Shown: positions 20,881 through 32,450 of the stretch, one piece after another
Layout: each line of letters begins with the position of its first letter
How positions within the stretch are numbered: position 1 is the first letter of the stretch
Assembly (NCBI GenBank): GCA_963854835.1
Contig: OY978530.1
Coordinates: forward strand, 8,403,854 to 8,467,853
Direction: 5' to 3'
DNA from: Megamerina dolium
Lineage: Eukaryota > Arthropoda > Insecta > Diptera > Megamerinidae
Length of the DNA: 64,000 nt
Notes under the pieces: model-generated
What the model was told of the DNA's origin: nothing
Database searches by the model: none
What the model saw: only the letters and a program-made list of their open reading frames with translations
Position numbers and translations under genes: made by a program

Positions 20881-21240
20881 GTGGGTGCCGTAGCTCAGTG
20901 GTTAGTGTGTTCGCCTTCTGATCTGTAGGTCGTGGTTCAATACCCGGCTGATGCATAACAAATTTTATATCGAAAAGATTTTTCTTTCGAATGGTACCCA
21001 CCTGTCGGCAAGCAATTGGCAATTCTTCCGACAGTAACAACTTGCCATGAAAAAGCTTCTAAAAAAAAGAACTCTGTGACAAAGCTCAGAAAAAGTGATG
21101 TCACAAGTGTTCTGCCGTTCGGAACCGGCTAAAATAAGTAGGTCCATTCTAATACTGTCCAAAATTTAAGACTCACAACAGTAATAGAAGAGAAGCTCGG
21201 CGAATGAGCCCTTTGGGGCTTTAAGTGCCACATATTTATA
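20881..21240 (+). mobile_element. tRNA-derived SINE, copy B
   Basis: A full-length copy with box A (TAGCTCAGTGG) and box B (GGTTCAATACC) intact, the common body, and AAGTGCCACATA before a T-rich/TA tail. It is closely similar to copy A, differing mainly by a longer A-run (CTAAAAAAAAGAAC). It lies between two (TA)n tracts, so a TA-rich target duplication cannot be recognised. Confidence 0.92.
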
Positions 21241-21251
21241 TATTTTTTTTT

Positions 21252-21583
<332 letters not shown>

Positions 21584-21667
21584 CATTTTTTATAAACATT
21601 TTATTTTATTCTTAAAATTATCAAACACAATTTAAAATGTTTATTTCATTTAAAAATATAATCATAT

Positions 21668-21770
21668 TATTAATAACAACAACAACAATAATAATAATGG
21701 TAACAGTAATAATAATAATAATAATAATAATAATAGCAATAGTAATAATATTAGTAATAATATTATCTTA
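21668..21770. repeat. (AAT)n/(AAC)n trinucleotide repeat
   Basis: AACAACAACAATAATAATAA followed by interrupted AAT units. Reverse frames give a poly-Leu artefact. Confidence 0.9.
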
Positions 21771-21827
21771 GACGATTTTTTAAATAATTCAAATAAAAAA
21801 ATATTTATATACCTATAGCTACAATAT

Positions 21828-22204
21828 ACCACTGAGCTACGGGGGTGCCGTAGCTCAGTGGTTAGTGTGTTCGCCTTATGATCTGTAGGTCGTGGTTCAA
21901 AACCCGGCTGATGCATAACAAATTTAATATCGAAAAGATTTTTCTTTCGAACGGTACCCACCTGTCGGCAAGCAATTGGTAATTCTTCCGAGAGTAACAA
22001 CTTGCCATGAAAAAGCTTCTAAAAAGAACTCTGTGACAAAGCTCAGAAAAAGTGATGTCACAAGTGTTCTGCCGTTCGGAACCGGCTAATATAAGTAGGT
22101 CCATTCTAATACTGTCTAAAATTTAAGACGCACAACAGTAATGGAAGAGAAGCTCGGCCAATGAGCCCTTTGGGGCTTTAAGTGCCACATACATACATAC
22201 ATAC
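21828..22204 (+). mobile_element. tRNA-derived SINE, copy C, with inverted 5' junction
   Basis: Flanked by a perfect 13-bp duplication, ATAGCTACAATAT, at 21815-21827 and 22205-22217. The tRNA head starts at 21842 with intact boxes A and B. Body and 3' end (AAGTGCCACATA) match copies A and B, and the tail is (CATA)n. Between the left duplication and the head lies ACCACTGAGCTACGG, the exact reverse complement of the SINE's own CCGTAGCTCAGTGGT, so the 5' end is a 15-bp hairpin. Confidence 0.93.
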
Positions 22205-22217
22205 ATAGCTACAATAT

Positions 22218-22437
22218 GAAATTTAAATAAATTACAATATTAATACAATATTACTTTTAGATAGAAGTTACAAAATACGATTTTAACCTTAATGTAATCA
22301 AAAGAAAACTAGTGAAATTACCTTTCTTTTGATTATAATAATGTTAAAATGTTATATATTTACAATTTTACGTTTGCTGAATTTGCTGAAGCTGCGGTTG
22401 CCTAAACGAATTTCATCTTTCCTGTTAAATATGTAGC
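22218..22437. other. AT-rich gap with no recognised feature
   Basis: About 220 bp between SINE copy C and the mariner fragment. I see no ORF, repeat or known element. Confidence 0.5.
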
Positions 22438-22493
22438 ACCACTTCACAGCGGTGTTTGAACATGATAAAGCGTATTCCTGTTGATTTTTGGCG

Positions 22494-25400
22494 GTGGTCT
22501 GGTGGTGTTTTCGCAAGGTAACGTGTCTAACTGCCTCAACCGGGTGGGGCTAGCGCAATCCTTGTTGAACTCATCGCAAGTCAACTCACTGGCTGTCATG
22601 TAGTTTGATCTGAGCGCTATGTGATGATACATTTATTTGTTAATGAGGGGTAGTCATATAGGTCATATAGGAGGCCCTCCATGTGGCGACCACCGGGCAA
22701 CGTCTTCCTGGCACCCGCTGGGAGGCGACTGAAGTGAGTGGCGAAAATCTCCTCGGTTAGAGGTTGTGCGTTGGGTTTGGGACCCGCCACATAAAAAACC
22801 CCCCCAATGAAAAAAACAAATATGCCTCTGATAAGGACTACGGCTTTTGTTGATGACCCCCGCAAACGAAAAAAGGACAATGATTTACGGATATGCACCT
22901 GGAATGTACGGTCCCTTTATAGGGAGGGTGCCTCTATCCAGCTGGTTGATGTCCTAGAAAAATACAGAGCTGACATCACCGCTCTCCAGGAAATGCGATG
23001 GACAGGACAGGGCTGCTCCAAAAAAGCGTACAGTGACATCTACTACAGTTGCCATGCTGAAAGGCACGAATTAGGATGTGGATTTTTGGTCAGCAAGAGA
23101 CTACGACATCTTGTTTCACAGTTCACGTCTGTGAACGAACGGTTGGCCACAATCCGCATCAAGGCAAAATTTTCCAACATCAGCCTTATATGTGCCCACG
23201 CTCCGACGGATGAGAAGGACAATGTGACCAAGGAGAGCTTCTTTCAGCGCCTCGAAGAAGCTTATGACCGCTGCCCCCGCCACGATATCAAAATCGTGCT
23301 TGGCGACTTTAATGCCAGGGTGGGCAAGGAAGGTACCATTGGTCCAACTGTCGGAAAATTCAGCCTCCACCAGAACACCTCCGATAACGGAATGAGGCTG
23401 ATCGACTTCGCCGCAGCATGAAACATGGTAACTGGTGGTACCAGATTCCAGCATCTCGACATCCACAAAGCGACATGGCTGTCTCCAGATCAAAGAACAA
23501 GAAACCAAATTGATCATGTGGTGATTGACGGAAGGCACGCTTCCAGTGTGATGGACGTGAAATCGATCCGTGGTGCCAACTTCGACTCGGATCACTACCT
23601 TGTTGCAGCTAAGGTGCGCACACGTTTATGTGTCGCAAATAACAAGAGAAGTCCCACACAGAGAAAGTTCGACGTCACTAAGCTGCGATCACCAGAGACA
23701 GCAGATGCATTTTCCACTCGACTATCGGATCTGCTTATGCAGAACACTCCCCCACTTGATGAAACATGCGCACGGTGGACACATATATCCCACTCCATGA
23801 CTACTGCTGCCGAGGAGGTAATCGGTTACTACCGGCCTCTGAGGAATGAGTGGTATGATCAGGAGTGTCGCGACGCTACCGCAGAGAAAGACGCCGCCTA
23901 CAGAAAAATCCTGCGTGCAGGCGCAACGCGAGCTGTTAAGGATCGGTACAGAGAGAAAAGGAGTGCAGAGAGACGTCTTTTCAGGAGCAAGAGGATTGTG
24001 TTGGAAAGACGCGAGTGTGAGGAGATAGAGATGTGTACCGACAAGAATGAGACTCGAGAATTCTTTGAAAAGATCAAGCGCCTGAGTGGCGGTTTAAATC
24101 CCGGAGCCTCTTCTTGTCGTGATGGAAATGGGAGTCTGGTTACAGATGTCCAGAGTGTACTGAGCCTATGGAGGGAACACTTCTCCACGTTACTGAATGG
24201 CGATGCTACGAACAATTCCGCCAGTGGAGGAGATTGCCCGATAACCCCAATTACAGATGATGGTGTTGATGTTCCACCACCCGACTATGACGAGGTTGAA
24301 ACGGCTATTTTAAGGCTGAAGAACAACAAAGCTGCAGGCGCTGATGGCGTGCCTGCCGAGTTGTTTAAAAGCGGAAGCGATGAGCTGCTCACCCGCATGC
24401 ACTAGCTCATAAGCAGAATATGGTCGGATGAAAGCATGCCTGATGATTGGATGCTCAGTGTTCTCTGTCCTGTACATAAAATAGGAGACCCCACAATTTG
24501 CGCCAACTACCGCGGAATATGTCTCCTGAGCATCGCATACAAGGTTCTATCGAGCGTACTGTGTGAAAGGTTGAAGCCTATGCTCAGCACCCTGATTGGA
24601 CCTTATCAGTGTGGCTTCAGACCTGGTAAATCTACCATCGACCAGATTTTCACACTGCGCCAAATCCTGGAGAAGACCCAAGAAAAACAGATCGACACAC
24701 ACCACCTATTTGTTGATTATAAAGCCACTTTCGACAGTCCGGTAAGGGATTACCTCTACGCAACAATGTCTGAGTTCGGTGTTCTTGCAAAGCTCATTCG
24801 ACTTTGTAGAATGACACTGCATAACTCCTGTTGTGCAGTGAAAATTCGGAAGGACCTCTCCGCACCGTTTAATATCGAACGGGGTTTCAGACAAGGTGAT
24901 TCGTTATCGTGCGACTTCTTCAATCTTATTATGGAGAAAATAATACGAGCTGCTAATCTACGACATAATGGCACTATCTTCAACAAAAGTGTCATGCTGT
25001 TAGCGTATGCCGACGATACTGACATAATCGGCATGAACAAGCGAGCAGTCAGTGCAGCATTTTCAGAGTTGGAAAGATAGTCGTGTCGGATGGGTCTTAC
25101 GGTGAACGAGGGCAAGACGAAGTATCTAGTGTCAACAAACAAAGAGTCCCGGCGTCTTGGACAGCACGTCACTGTTGACAACTACGCTTTTGAAGTAGTA
25201 AGGGACTTTGTCTATCTTGGAATCAGCATTAACAGCAGTAATGACGTCAGCTTGGAGATCATGCGTAGGATAACTCTTGCTAACAGGTGTTACTTTGGAC
25301 TGAGTAAGCAATTGAGAAGTCGAGCCCTCTCTCGAAGAACGAAAACTACACTCTACAAGTCTCTCATCATGCCTGTCCTAACATATGGCGCTGAATCCTG

Positions 25401-25826
25401 GACAATTTCCACCTCCGATGAGCGAATGCTTGGAGTTTTCGAGAGAAAAGTCCTACGCGAGATCTTTGGACCTATTTGCGTTGGTGGCGAGTACCGAATA
25501 AAGTACAACCATGAGCTGTACGAGCTGTATGCCGATATTTACATAGTAAAGCGCATCAAAATCCAGCGGCTGCGCTGGCTAGGTCATGTCGAGCGAATGG
25601 AAGAACACGCTCCAGCTAAGAAGGTGTTATATTTGGAACCCGCTGGAGGACGACGCAGAAGAGGAAGACCAAACCTCCGGTGGAAAGACCAAGTACTGGA
25701 GAACCTGACGGCGCTTGGAATTTCTAACTGGCGCCAGCTAGCGAATAACAGAGATGGCTGGCGAAGCATGTTATTTTCGGCCTAAATCGATATTCGGTTG
25801 TTATGACCACATAATTAAGTAAATAA
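22494..25826 (+). mobile_element. RTE-clade LINE, copy 2, full length
   Basis: A 3333-bp insertion bounded by the 14-bp duplication GTTGATTTTTGGCG at 22480-22493 and 25827-25840, inside a mariner. The 5' UTR is about 310 bp (22494-22806) and the 3' end is GACCACATAATTAAGTAAATAA. Because both the duplication and the mariner sense are intact, this is a good definition of the full-length element and shows copy 1 to be 5'-truncated by about 260 bp. Confidence 0.93.
22807..25785 (+). pseudogene. RTE endonuclease-reverse transcriptase, three stops
   Basis: A single 993-codon frame from ATG 22807, collinear with copy 1, with no frameshift. It holds the same motifs: TWNVRSL, QEMRW, GDFNARV, SDHYLV, QCGFRPGKST, RGFRQGDSLSC and YADD, and a C-terminal RWLGHVERM. 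Three substitutions create stops: TGA at 23419 (CGA in copy 1, codon 205), TAG at 24403 (CAG, codon 533) and TAG at 25078 (GAG, codon 758). In the A-box the usual D-Y-K-A-A-F-D reads D-Y-K-A-T-F-D. Copy 1 is intact at all three stop positions. Confidence 0.92.
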
Positions 25827-26440
25827 GTTGATTTTTGGCGTCGATTAATATCTGTTGATGAAACGTGGGTCCACCACTACACACCTGAAACCAAAAATCA
25901 ATCGAAACAATGGGTGGAAGCTGGTGGAAGTGCTCCGAAGACGGCGAATGCAGTGAAATCGGCTGGCAAGGTTATGGCCACTGTATGCACTCGGAATATT
26001 GCTTATCAATTATCTTGAAAAAGGATCCACAATCACAGGAAAGTATTATCGTGCATTATTGGATCAATTGATTGATGCAATCAAGAAAAAACGACCACAT
26101 TTAAAGAAGAAAAAAGTGCTCTTTCTTCAACACAACGCACCGGTGCACACAGCATTAGATATGATGCTAAAACTACGTGAAATACACTTCGAATTGGTTG
26201 ATCATCCACCTTATAGTCCAGATTTACCTCCTAGTGACTTTTCCTGTTTCCGAACTTGAAAAAATGGTTAGCAGGAAAAAGGTTCAGCTCAAACGAAGAA
26301 GTGATTACCGAAACTAACGCGTATTTTGATGGGTTCCCGAAATAGTATTATTCAGATGGTATAAAAAAGTTGGAATATCGTCTTACTAAGTGTGTCGAAG
26401 TAAAAGGAGACCATATTGAGAAATAAATGGTTTTTGAAAA
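25827..26440 (+). pseudogene. mariner transposase, catalytic part
   Basis: Encodes VDETWVHHYTPETKN (first catalytic Asp), then, after the same frameshift as in the 44457 copy, [40 protein letters not shown] and HPPYSPDLPPSDFSCF. The residue expected to be the second catalytic Asp (Q-D-N) is His (Q-H-N). The third Asp (P-P-S-D-F) is present. Dead by frameshift, truncation and the lost catalytic residue. Confidence 0.85.
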
Positions 26441-26504
26441 AAAAATGTTGTTTTCCTACTTAGGTAGCTTCTATATCAATCCGCCCTCGTATTAGTATAA
26501 TTAA

Positions 26505-26840
26505 GCATATATTGATGCTCATGACATATGCTTGGTGTGGGCGTGGCTATTGACCGATCATGCCCAATATCAATCCCCTCCGTACCCTTGGATCAAAGGT
26601 TACTTGTGCAAAATTTCGTCAAAATAGCTCAATATTTACTCAAGTTATCGTGCGAACCATTCAGGTGACAGACAGACAGACGGACGGACGGACGGACATC
26701 GTTAAATCGAAAATTTAAGCGACGCTGATCACGAATATATATCTATGTCTATATCTCCGGAGATTCCTTCAAGTGGACACAAACATCTGACTGAAATGAA
26801 TATACCTTGCATATTGCAATATGCAGGGTATAATAATAAA
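26505..26840 (+). mobile_element. mini-me/DINE-like element with (GACR)n core
   Basis: The stretch contains (GACA)n(GACG)n at about 26671-26697, then the AATATATATCTATGTCTATATC segment and a GCAATATGCAGGGTATAATAAT end. This arrangement (GTCY/GACR microsatellite, short conserved core, TA-rich part) is that described for dipteran mini-me elements, now usually linked to non-autonomous Helitrons. The assignment rests on resemblance only. Confidence 0.5.
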
Positions 26841-27139
26841 AAGTAAAGAAAAATGCCATTTAAAGCATAAATATTTAATATGGATGATATGTGAGTCATA
26901 TTTATATAAAAAAAAATTAATATATATAATATAATATAATAATATAATAATAATCATTATTATATTTGTTTGCTATACAAGTTACATGTATCCTAATATG
27001 AATAAATGAATATATACATATATCAATATTAGATGATTTCTATTTTGGTAGATTAAATATGCACTGAGATTCGAAAGATATGTAAAATAAATTTTCTGCA
27101 AAAATATATATAGTGGTAGTAATAAATTATTTTTATAAC
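26841..27139. other. AT-rich stretch with no recognised gene
   Basis: Very AT-rich sequence with short (TAA) and (TA) runs. No feature beyond base composition. Confidence 0.5.
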
Positions 27140-27289
27140 TATTAGAGGGTTGTATTGCACTGCGACCCTAGGTCCATTTTGCACCCCATTATGAACTAGA
27201 GTATTTTTCTAAGTCCAGCATCCATAAGGAAGTTTAGTATAGATTCTACCCTAATGGACTTCAGCAGATTTTCTGGTATTATAAATTCC

Positions 27290-28488
27290 CTAAAGTTTTT
27301 TGTTCTCCTCCATGCAATGTCGGCAGGTTTCATCCGAGAAGATTCCTAGTCTAGTTAGGTGATAATTCAGCCTGCAGTATCCTGTCAATAATCCCGCGAT
27401 GATTCTTATATTATTCTTGTTTAAACTGGTACATTCGTCAAGTCGTTTTAGGTTATAGGTCCCTAAAAGTTGGTAAAATCCTGGCAACAGAAGGGTTCTG
27501 GGCCTACAAAGGGTGTTGCTGCTCCATAGAGAATTTTCAAACTTTCCTCTACATATTATGATTATATCATCAGTATAACCATGAAATTGTAATCCTGTGT
27601 TATCTAGTTCTACAAGAAGTTCATCTACTACCATACTCCACATTAGCGGTGATAGCACTCCCTTTTGTGGGCATCCCTGTGAGGTGTTTGCTATTATGCT
27701 TCCTGTACTAGTCAATATTTCTACCTTCCTAGTGGAGAGCTCATCTATAGGGCTAAAGTCTGATTAACACCTCTATTAATCAGAGCTTTATGGATTGCTT
27801 CATGTGAAGTGTTATCAAAATCACCTTCTATATCGAGAAAAGCGCATAATGCTGTCTCTTTAAGTACTATACCTTCCTGGATTGCGTTAGCTAATTGGTA
27901 CAATGCAGTTTCTGTAGATCTGCCTGCTCTGTACGCATGTTGACACGCATGTAAAGGATAGTTTATTAGAATGTTTATTCTGATGTAGTTGCCTAGTACT
28001 TTCAGCATGAAGGATGTTAGGCAAATTCGCCTGAATGATTTCGGATGAAGAGGATCCTTCTTGCCGACCTTTGGTATGAAGACCACCTTTGCTTTTCTCC
28101 ACAACCTTGGTATATACCTTAATGCAATACTGCTCCTGACGATCTTGGTTAATGTACTTAGGATATATTCTAGGCCCTTTAGTAGTAGTGCAGGAAATAT
28201 GTCATCCACACAAGGGGATTTCAGTGGTTTAAAGGTCCTTACCGCCCGCCGCACCCTCGGCTTCGTGGATATCTCCTTTGCAGTGTTCCAGTTTGTCCTA
28301 TTTATTATACTAAAAGGTTCAGTTTGCTTTCTTCCTGAAGTGATAGAAGATCCTGGAAAGTGAGTGTTTACGAGAAGTTGAACTTTCTCTTCCTCACTCT
28401 CAGTATAACTTCCATATTCCCTTTTAAGGTTGGTAGAGGTTAGACTACTCGTCTTAGCCATTACTTTATAGAGCCTTGATGCCTCCAC
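27290..28488 (-). pseudogene. LOA-type LINE 2 reverse transcriptase with deleted thumb and RNase H
   Basis: 27745-28488 encodes the RT fingers: FKPLKSPCVDDIFPALLLKG, WRKAKVVFIPKVGKKDPLHP, ACQHAYRAGRSTETALYQLA and FLDIEGDFDN (motif A, Asp present). 27290-27715 encodes motif B (GCPQKGVLSPLMWSMVVDEL) and motif C, in which YADD has become YTDD. It then jumps to the C-terminal YNLKRLDECT...CRHCMEE knuckle. The jump implies loss of several hundred bases covering the RT thumb and RNase H. A frameshift separates the two blocks. Confidence 0.8.
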
Positions 28489-28604
28489 AGTTTCTTCTAT
28501 GCTGCTGCAGAAGTTTCTGAAACTTTCTCGCTTTTCTTCTCTGACCTCCTTATTGTAGATTGTCAGATTGTTCTTTTGGTTTCCAAATCCCCAGTCTTTT
28601 TTGC

Positions 28605-29365
28605 CTAGTTAAAGAGTCTACGAACTCTAGTTCTCAATTTCTTTAGGTCATTATTCCACCAGGGCACATCCTTTTTGGAGCTGAACCTACTTATTGGACA
28701 GCTCTCCTCATAAGCCCCAATAATGGTTTTATTAAAGCTTTCTACCAATGTGTTTATTTCTATTTCGTTCCTGATATTATCTCCCAAGTTCAGCTGGTTT
28801 AGATTTGTTCTCAGGTTTACTGAATATTTTTGTTTTCAAGGATTCCTTAAATAATACTTACTTAGAATAAATTCAAAAATTACTCACCCCGTGTGTTGGT
28901 ATCCGTGCTGCCCCAGACCTCATTGTGTGCATTTGCGTTGCAGCCGAGTATTAACGGCATTTTCTTTCTTTTGCAGTACAACCACCAGTCTTTGGATTGC
29001 CGCAGGTGGCACCTGTTGATCTTCCATTGGTAGATAGGCTGTTGCTATTACAATTTCCTTGGCAGTCCCGTTTAGGCTTACCGAGTTTGTACCGCCACTA
29101 AGTCCCTCAAGAAAAACTTTGAAAGACAAAGAAAATTCATGTTACTAGTAAGTATTAAACAGGTTCTCGGGTTAACACACCGTATATCCGATATTACCTG
29201 TATATTTTTGTTTGCCAAAGCTCTTATTAAGCCCCTGAATATCCAGCGTTCTTGAACCAGAACTATGCCCACTTTAGACCTGAGCGTTGCCCTCGCGATC
29301 ACCGCCAAAGCCCCTTTCGCGTGATGAAGGGTGATCTGAGTGACCCTAGTGCTGTCCATTTTCAA
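28605..29365 (-). pseudogene. LOA-type LINE 2 endonuclease and linker
   Basis: 29078-29365 encodes the endonuclease start: TQITLHHAKGALAVIARATL, VGIVLVQERWIFRGLIRALA (catalytic Glu in Q-E-R-W). 28920-29129 carries the middle, IVIATAYLPMED. 28605-28787 is the region between endonuclease and RT, with PWWNNDLKKLRTRVRRLFN, a typical LOA/I linker. The S-D-H end of the endonuclease is not recognisable. Frames are broken. Confidence 0.75.
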
Positions 29366-29655
29366 CTGTTGACTCAGATTGAGTACATCACTGTCTGAGC
29401 TTCATCGATCTCTAACAGGGAGACTCTATCCGAGTCATCTCCCGACCTCAGGTTTAACATGATCAGGTCTAGATCGATTGACTTCCTCGACCTTCGCATC
29501 CCTGGTGACCTCTTTCGCTACCTTTTGTGCTACACCCTTGGGTAGTGCGTCCCCTGGTGTAGCCCCTTACTCGTCCATTGCCTTCTCCTTCTTTCTATGC
29601 AGATAGACTGGGATGCAACCAAACCTGTTATTTAACCTACTGTTATTGGCTTTGA

Positions 29656-29854
29656 GGTGCCGTGGCTCAGTGGTTAGTGTGTTGGCCTTCTGATCTGTAG
29701 GTCGTCGTTCAATCTACGGCTGATGCATAACTTCTAACAAGAACTCTGTGACAAAGCTCACAAGGGTTCTGCCGTTCGGAAGTAAGTAGGTCCCTTCTAA
29801 TGCTGTCCAAAATTTAACACGCACAACAGTAATGGAAGAGAAGGTTTTTAGTGC

Positions 29855-29896
<42 letters not shown>
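29656..29896 (+). mobile_element. tRNA-derived SINE, copy D (internally deleted)
   Basis: Flanked by a perfect 12-bp duplication, TATTGGCTTTGA, at 29644-29655 and 29897-29908. The head has G-T-G-G-C-T-C-A-G-T-G-G in box A (one change from the other copies) and a damaged box B. About 120 bp of the body are missing. It ends AGTGCCACATA and a (TA)n tail of about 40 bp. It sits in the LOA-type LINE 2 upstream of its endonuclease. Confidence 0.92.
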
Positions 29897-29902
<6 letters not shown>

Positions 29903-30255
29903 CTTTGATTGCATATAAAGACTTGTAATCTACCCCTATCGTTAGCAGCTTCCCATTTTCAGATGTTTGCTGCTAAAGATTCTCCATAAATGAGTATGGA
30001 GGTCCTCGTTTTATATGACCATCAGTCTTAGCAGTTTCTGCGTTTCCACACTACTGTCCTTGGATAGCGGGGATATCATCTCCCTTGCACTTAATTAGGT
30101 CGGTTAATTAGGTCTGATAGAATCGGAACTATTCCGTTGAGCGACTCAGCTACTTCTTCATTTACACAGTTGACCAGTATTAATCCTGGTCAAAAGTGAA
30201 TACCGTCGAATTTCAACTTCGACTTCCAACCCCTATACAATTCTGCTACTAGGAG

Positions 30256-30770
30256 TTACTCAATCTTACCCTGTTCCTCGCGTGAGAGTATATGTTCAGG
30301 GTAAAGCTTCGGGAGTATAGCCAGCCTAATGTCATTTGTGACATTAGTACAGCTTACGCCCGGCCTCCTGATCGTTTTTAAATACTCTGAAGGTTTTGTC
30401 CTACCGTCCAGTTTTGCCTTCTTTGCATAGTTCCCGTCTGGTAGGCTGATCGTGTCCGGTACCATTTAGTCCTTGCGCTACTTAGATCTGTCTGCTTCCT
30501 GGCCTCTCCAAAAGTTAGAGTTACGTCGAAAGCCTGTCCATTACTCCTCCCGACGTTCGTTCCTTACTTGTTCCCCTGTCCTACTTCCAGTCGGTTTCAC
30601 TGTAGATAATGGTCACTGGATTCCAAGGCACCCTTATTGCCTACCTACCCTTGATTATCCTGCTGCCGTCCAGTCATTCTAAAGGTTCTAAGTAAAGGTC
30701 CAAATGTTTTGTCTTTGGCGCCTTTACCTTCCGTCCGTTTTGGCGTAAGTACCTTGCGTTCAGTTCCCTG
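30256..30770 (-). pseudogene. LOA-type LINE 2 ORF1-like region
   Basis: The minus strand encodes KTIRRPGVSCTNVTNDIRLA, YPEHILSREEQGKIE and then GLILVNCVNEEVAESLNG. This pattern (Y-P-E-x-x-(L)-(S/T), later G-x-I-L-V-x-C-x-(D/N)-E) is that of the N-terminal nucleic-acid-binding region of LOA-type elements (DUF4780-like). Upstream, an open stretch continues to about 30770. Stops interrupt the frame. Confidence 0.5.
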
Positions 30771-30780
30771 GATATTGACT

Positions 30781-31340
<560 letters not shown>

Positions 31341-31682
31341 TTTCGTCAGGTTCAACATAGCGCGTAAAAAAAAATTATATTGCGTGCATTTGTAAACATC
31401 AAGTTTATGCATTTAACGTTTCTACATCAGTCTAAGGATTATGATTTTATATAAAACAATGGAAAGAGTTAGTATAAAAATGTATCTATTGTGATACCGA
31501 TAAGTTACTTCGTTTTAAATACATGCTCGAGATACAGTCGCTATTATTTGGATGTAAGGTGGCCGATTATAAAGCGGTTTATAATAAACAAAAATTGCAA
31601 TATCTTCATACTGTGAGTACGACCTCACACTTCAAGTAAGTCCTCTCATTTATATACACCTACATATACAGCCCACTCTACC
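31341..31682. other. No recognised feature
   Basis: About 340 bp of AT-rich sequence without an ORF, repeat structure or element match that I can see. Confidence 0.5.
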
Positions 31683-32340
31683 CTCCTAAACAATAGATCC
31701 ACGAAGAGAGGTGGTGGTGTTGCGGTCTATTTTAGATGTGATCTTGAAGTCAAGGTTGTAAGCCAAAGCAATATCTGGATGATCGAATTTATTAATGTTG
31801 AAATACTTAACAGCTGCACCAAGCTTCTGATATCGTGTGTTTATAATACACATCGCGGTTTCAGCCTTGATCCAATGCGGAAGTTTTAACATTAACTTAT
31901 TGACGAATGATAGTATTTCCCGTGGTTTCTTAGACTATATCTCTGCCCTCACTTTCGTCAACTCTCTCTCCCCCAACCGTTACTCTAATACAGCTGAACC
32001 TAGTTTACTTGACGTGTTCCTAATTCCTGATCGTTCTATATCATTACTTTATGATCAAATATGTTTCCTTTCTGATCATGATTAGATTTTTTGCTGTGGT
32101 GGTTGTAATTTTAATCGAGCTTCTAGCGCTGAATATATTTCGTATCGTAACTACAACTTCATTGACTATTCTTCTTTATTTGATGAGCTTATCGCAACGA
32201 GTTGGAATGATTGTAGGATGCTTGATATAGTTGATGAGAACCTTAGTTTCTTTTCGGACCTTATTTCCAGTTTCTTTGAGAGGTTTGTTCCTCTTAAAAT
32301 GTTTAAGGTTTTGAATAAATCCTGCCTGTTTAAGCATTAA
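31683..32340 (+). mobile_element. LINE endonuclease fragment (Jockey/CR1-like), plus strand
   Basis: The plus strand encodes TKRGGGVAVYFRCDLEVKVV, a CVYNTHRGFSLDP segment, then LLDVFLIPDRSISLLY, FLSDHD (catalytic S-D-H region) and SSAEYISYRNYNFIDYSSLF. It is the same family as the minus-strand fragment at 19961-20540. There are several frameshifts and no RT part. Confidence 0.65.
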
Positions 32341-32450
32341 TCACTTAAACATATATGAATATATGTGTATACTTATGTATGTACCTATTTTGCATGTTGT
32401 ACTTATATTCATTCGATTATTGTATATTTAGTTGTAACCTTGACAATATA

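Larger units (their letters stand above)
22438..26504 (+). mobile_element. 5'-truncated mariner split by RTE copy 2
   Basis: 22438-22493 and 25827-26504 are the two halves of one mariner of the same family as 44457-45541, joined in sense if the LINE and one duplication are removed. It lacks the 5' terminal repeat and about the first 120 codons. The 3' end (ATCAATCCGCCCTCGTA, near 26504) is the same terminal repeat as at 45541. Confidence 0.85.
27140..30780 (-). mobile_element. LOA/I-group LINE 2, near full length but internally deleted
   Basis: The minus strand runs from an ORF1-like region (30250-30770) through endonuclease (28900-29365) and RT (27540-28490) to a C-terminal knuckle (27290-27400). 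A SINE is inserted at 29656-29896. The C-terminal half of RT and all of RNase H are missing: the frame passes from the RT palm (GKFENSLWSS) straight to the C-terminal region. The boundaries at both ends are approximate. Confidence 0.75.
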
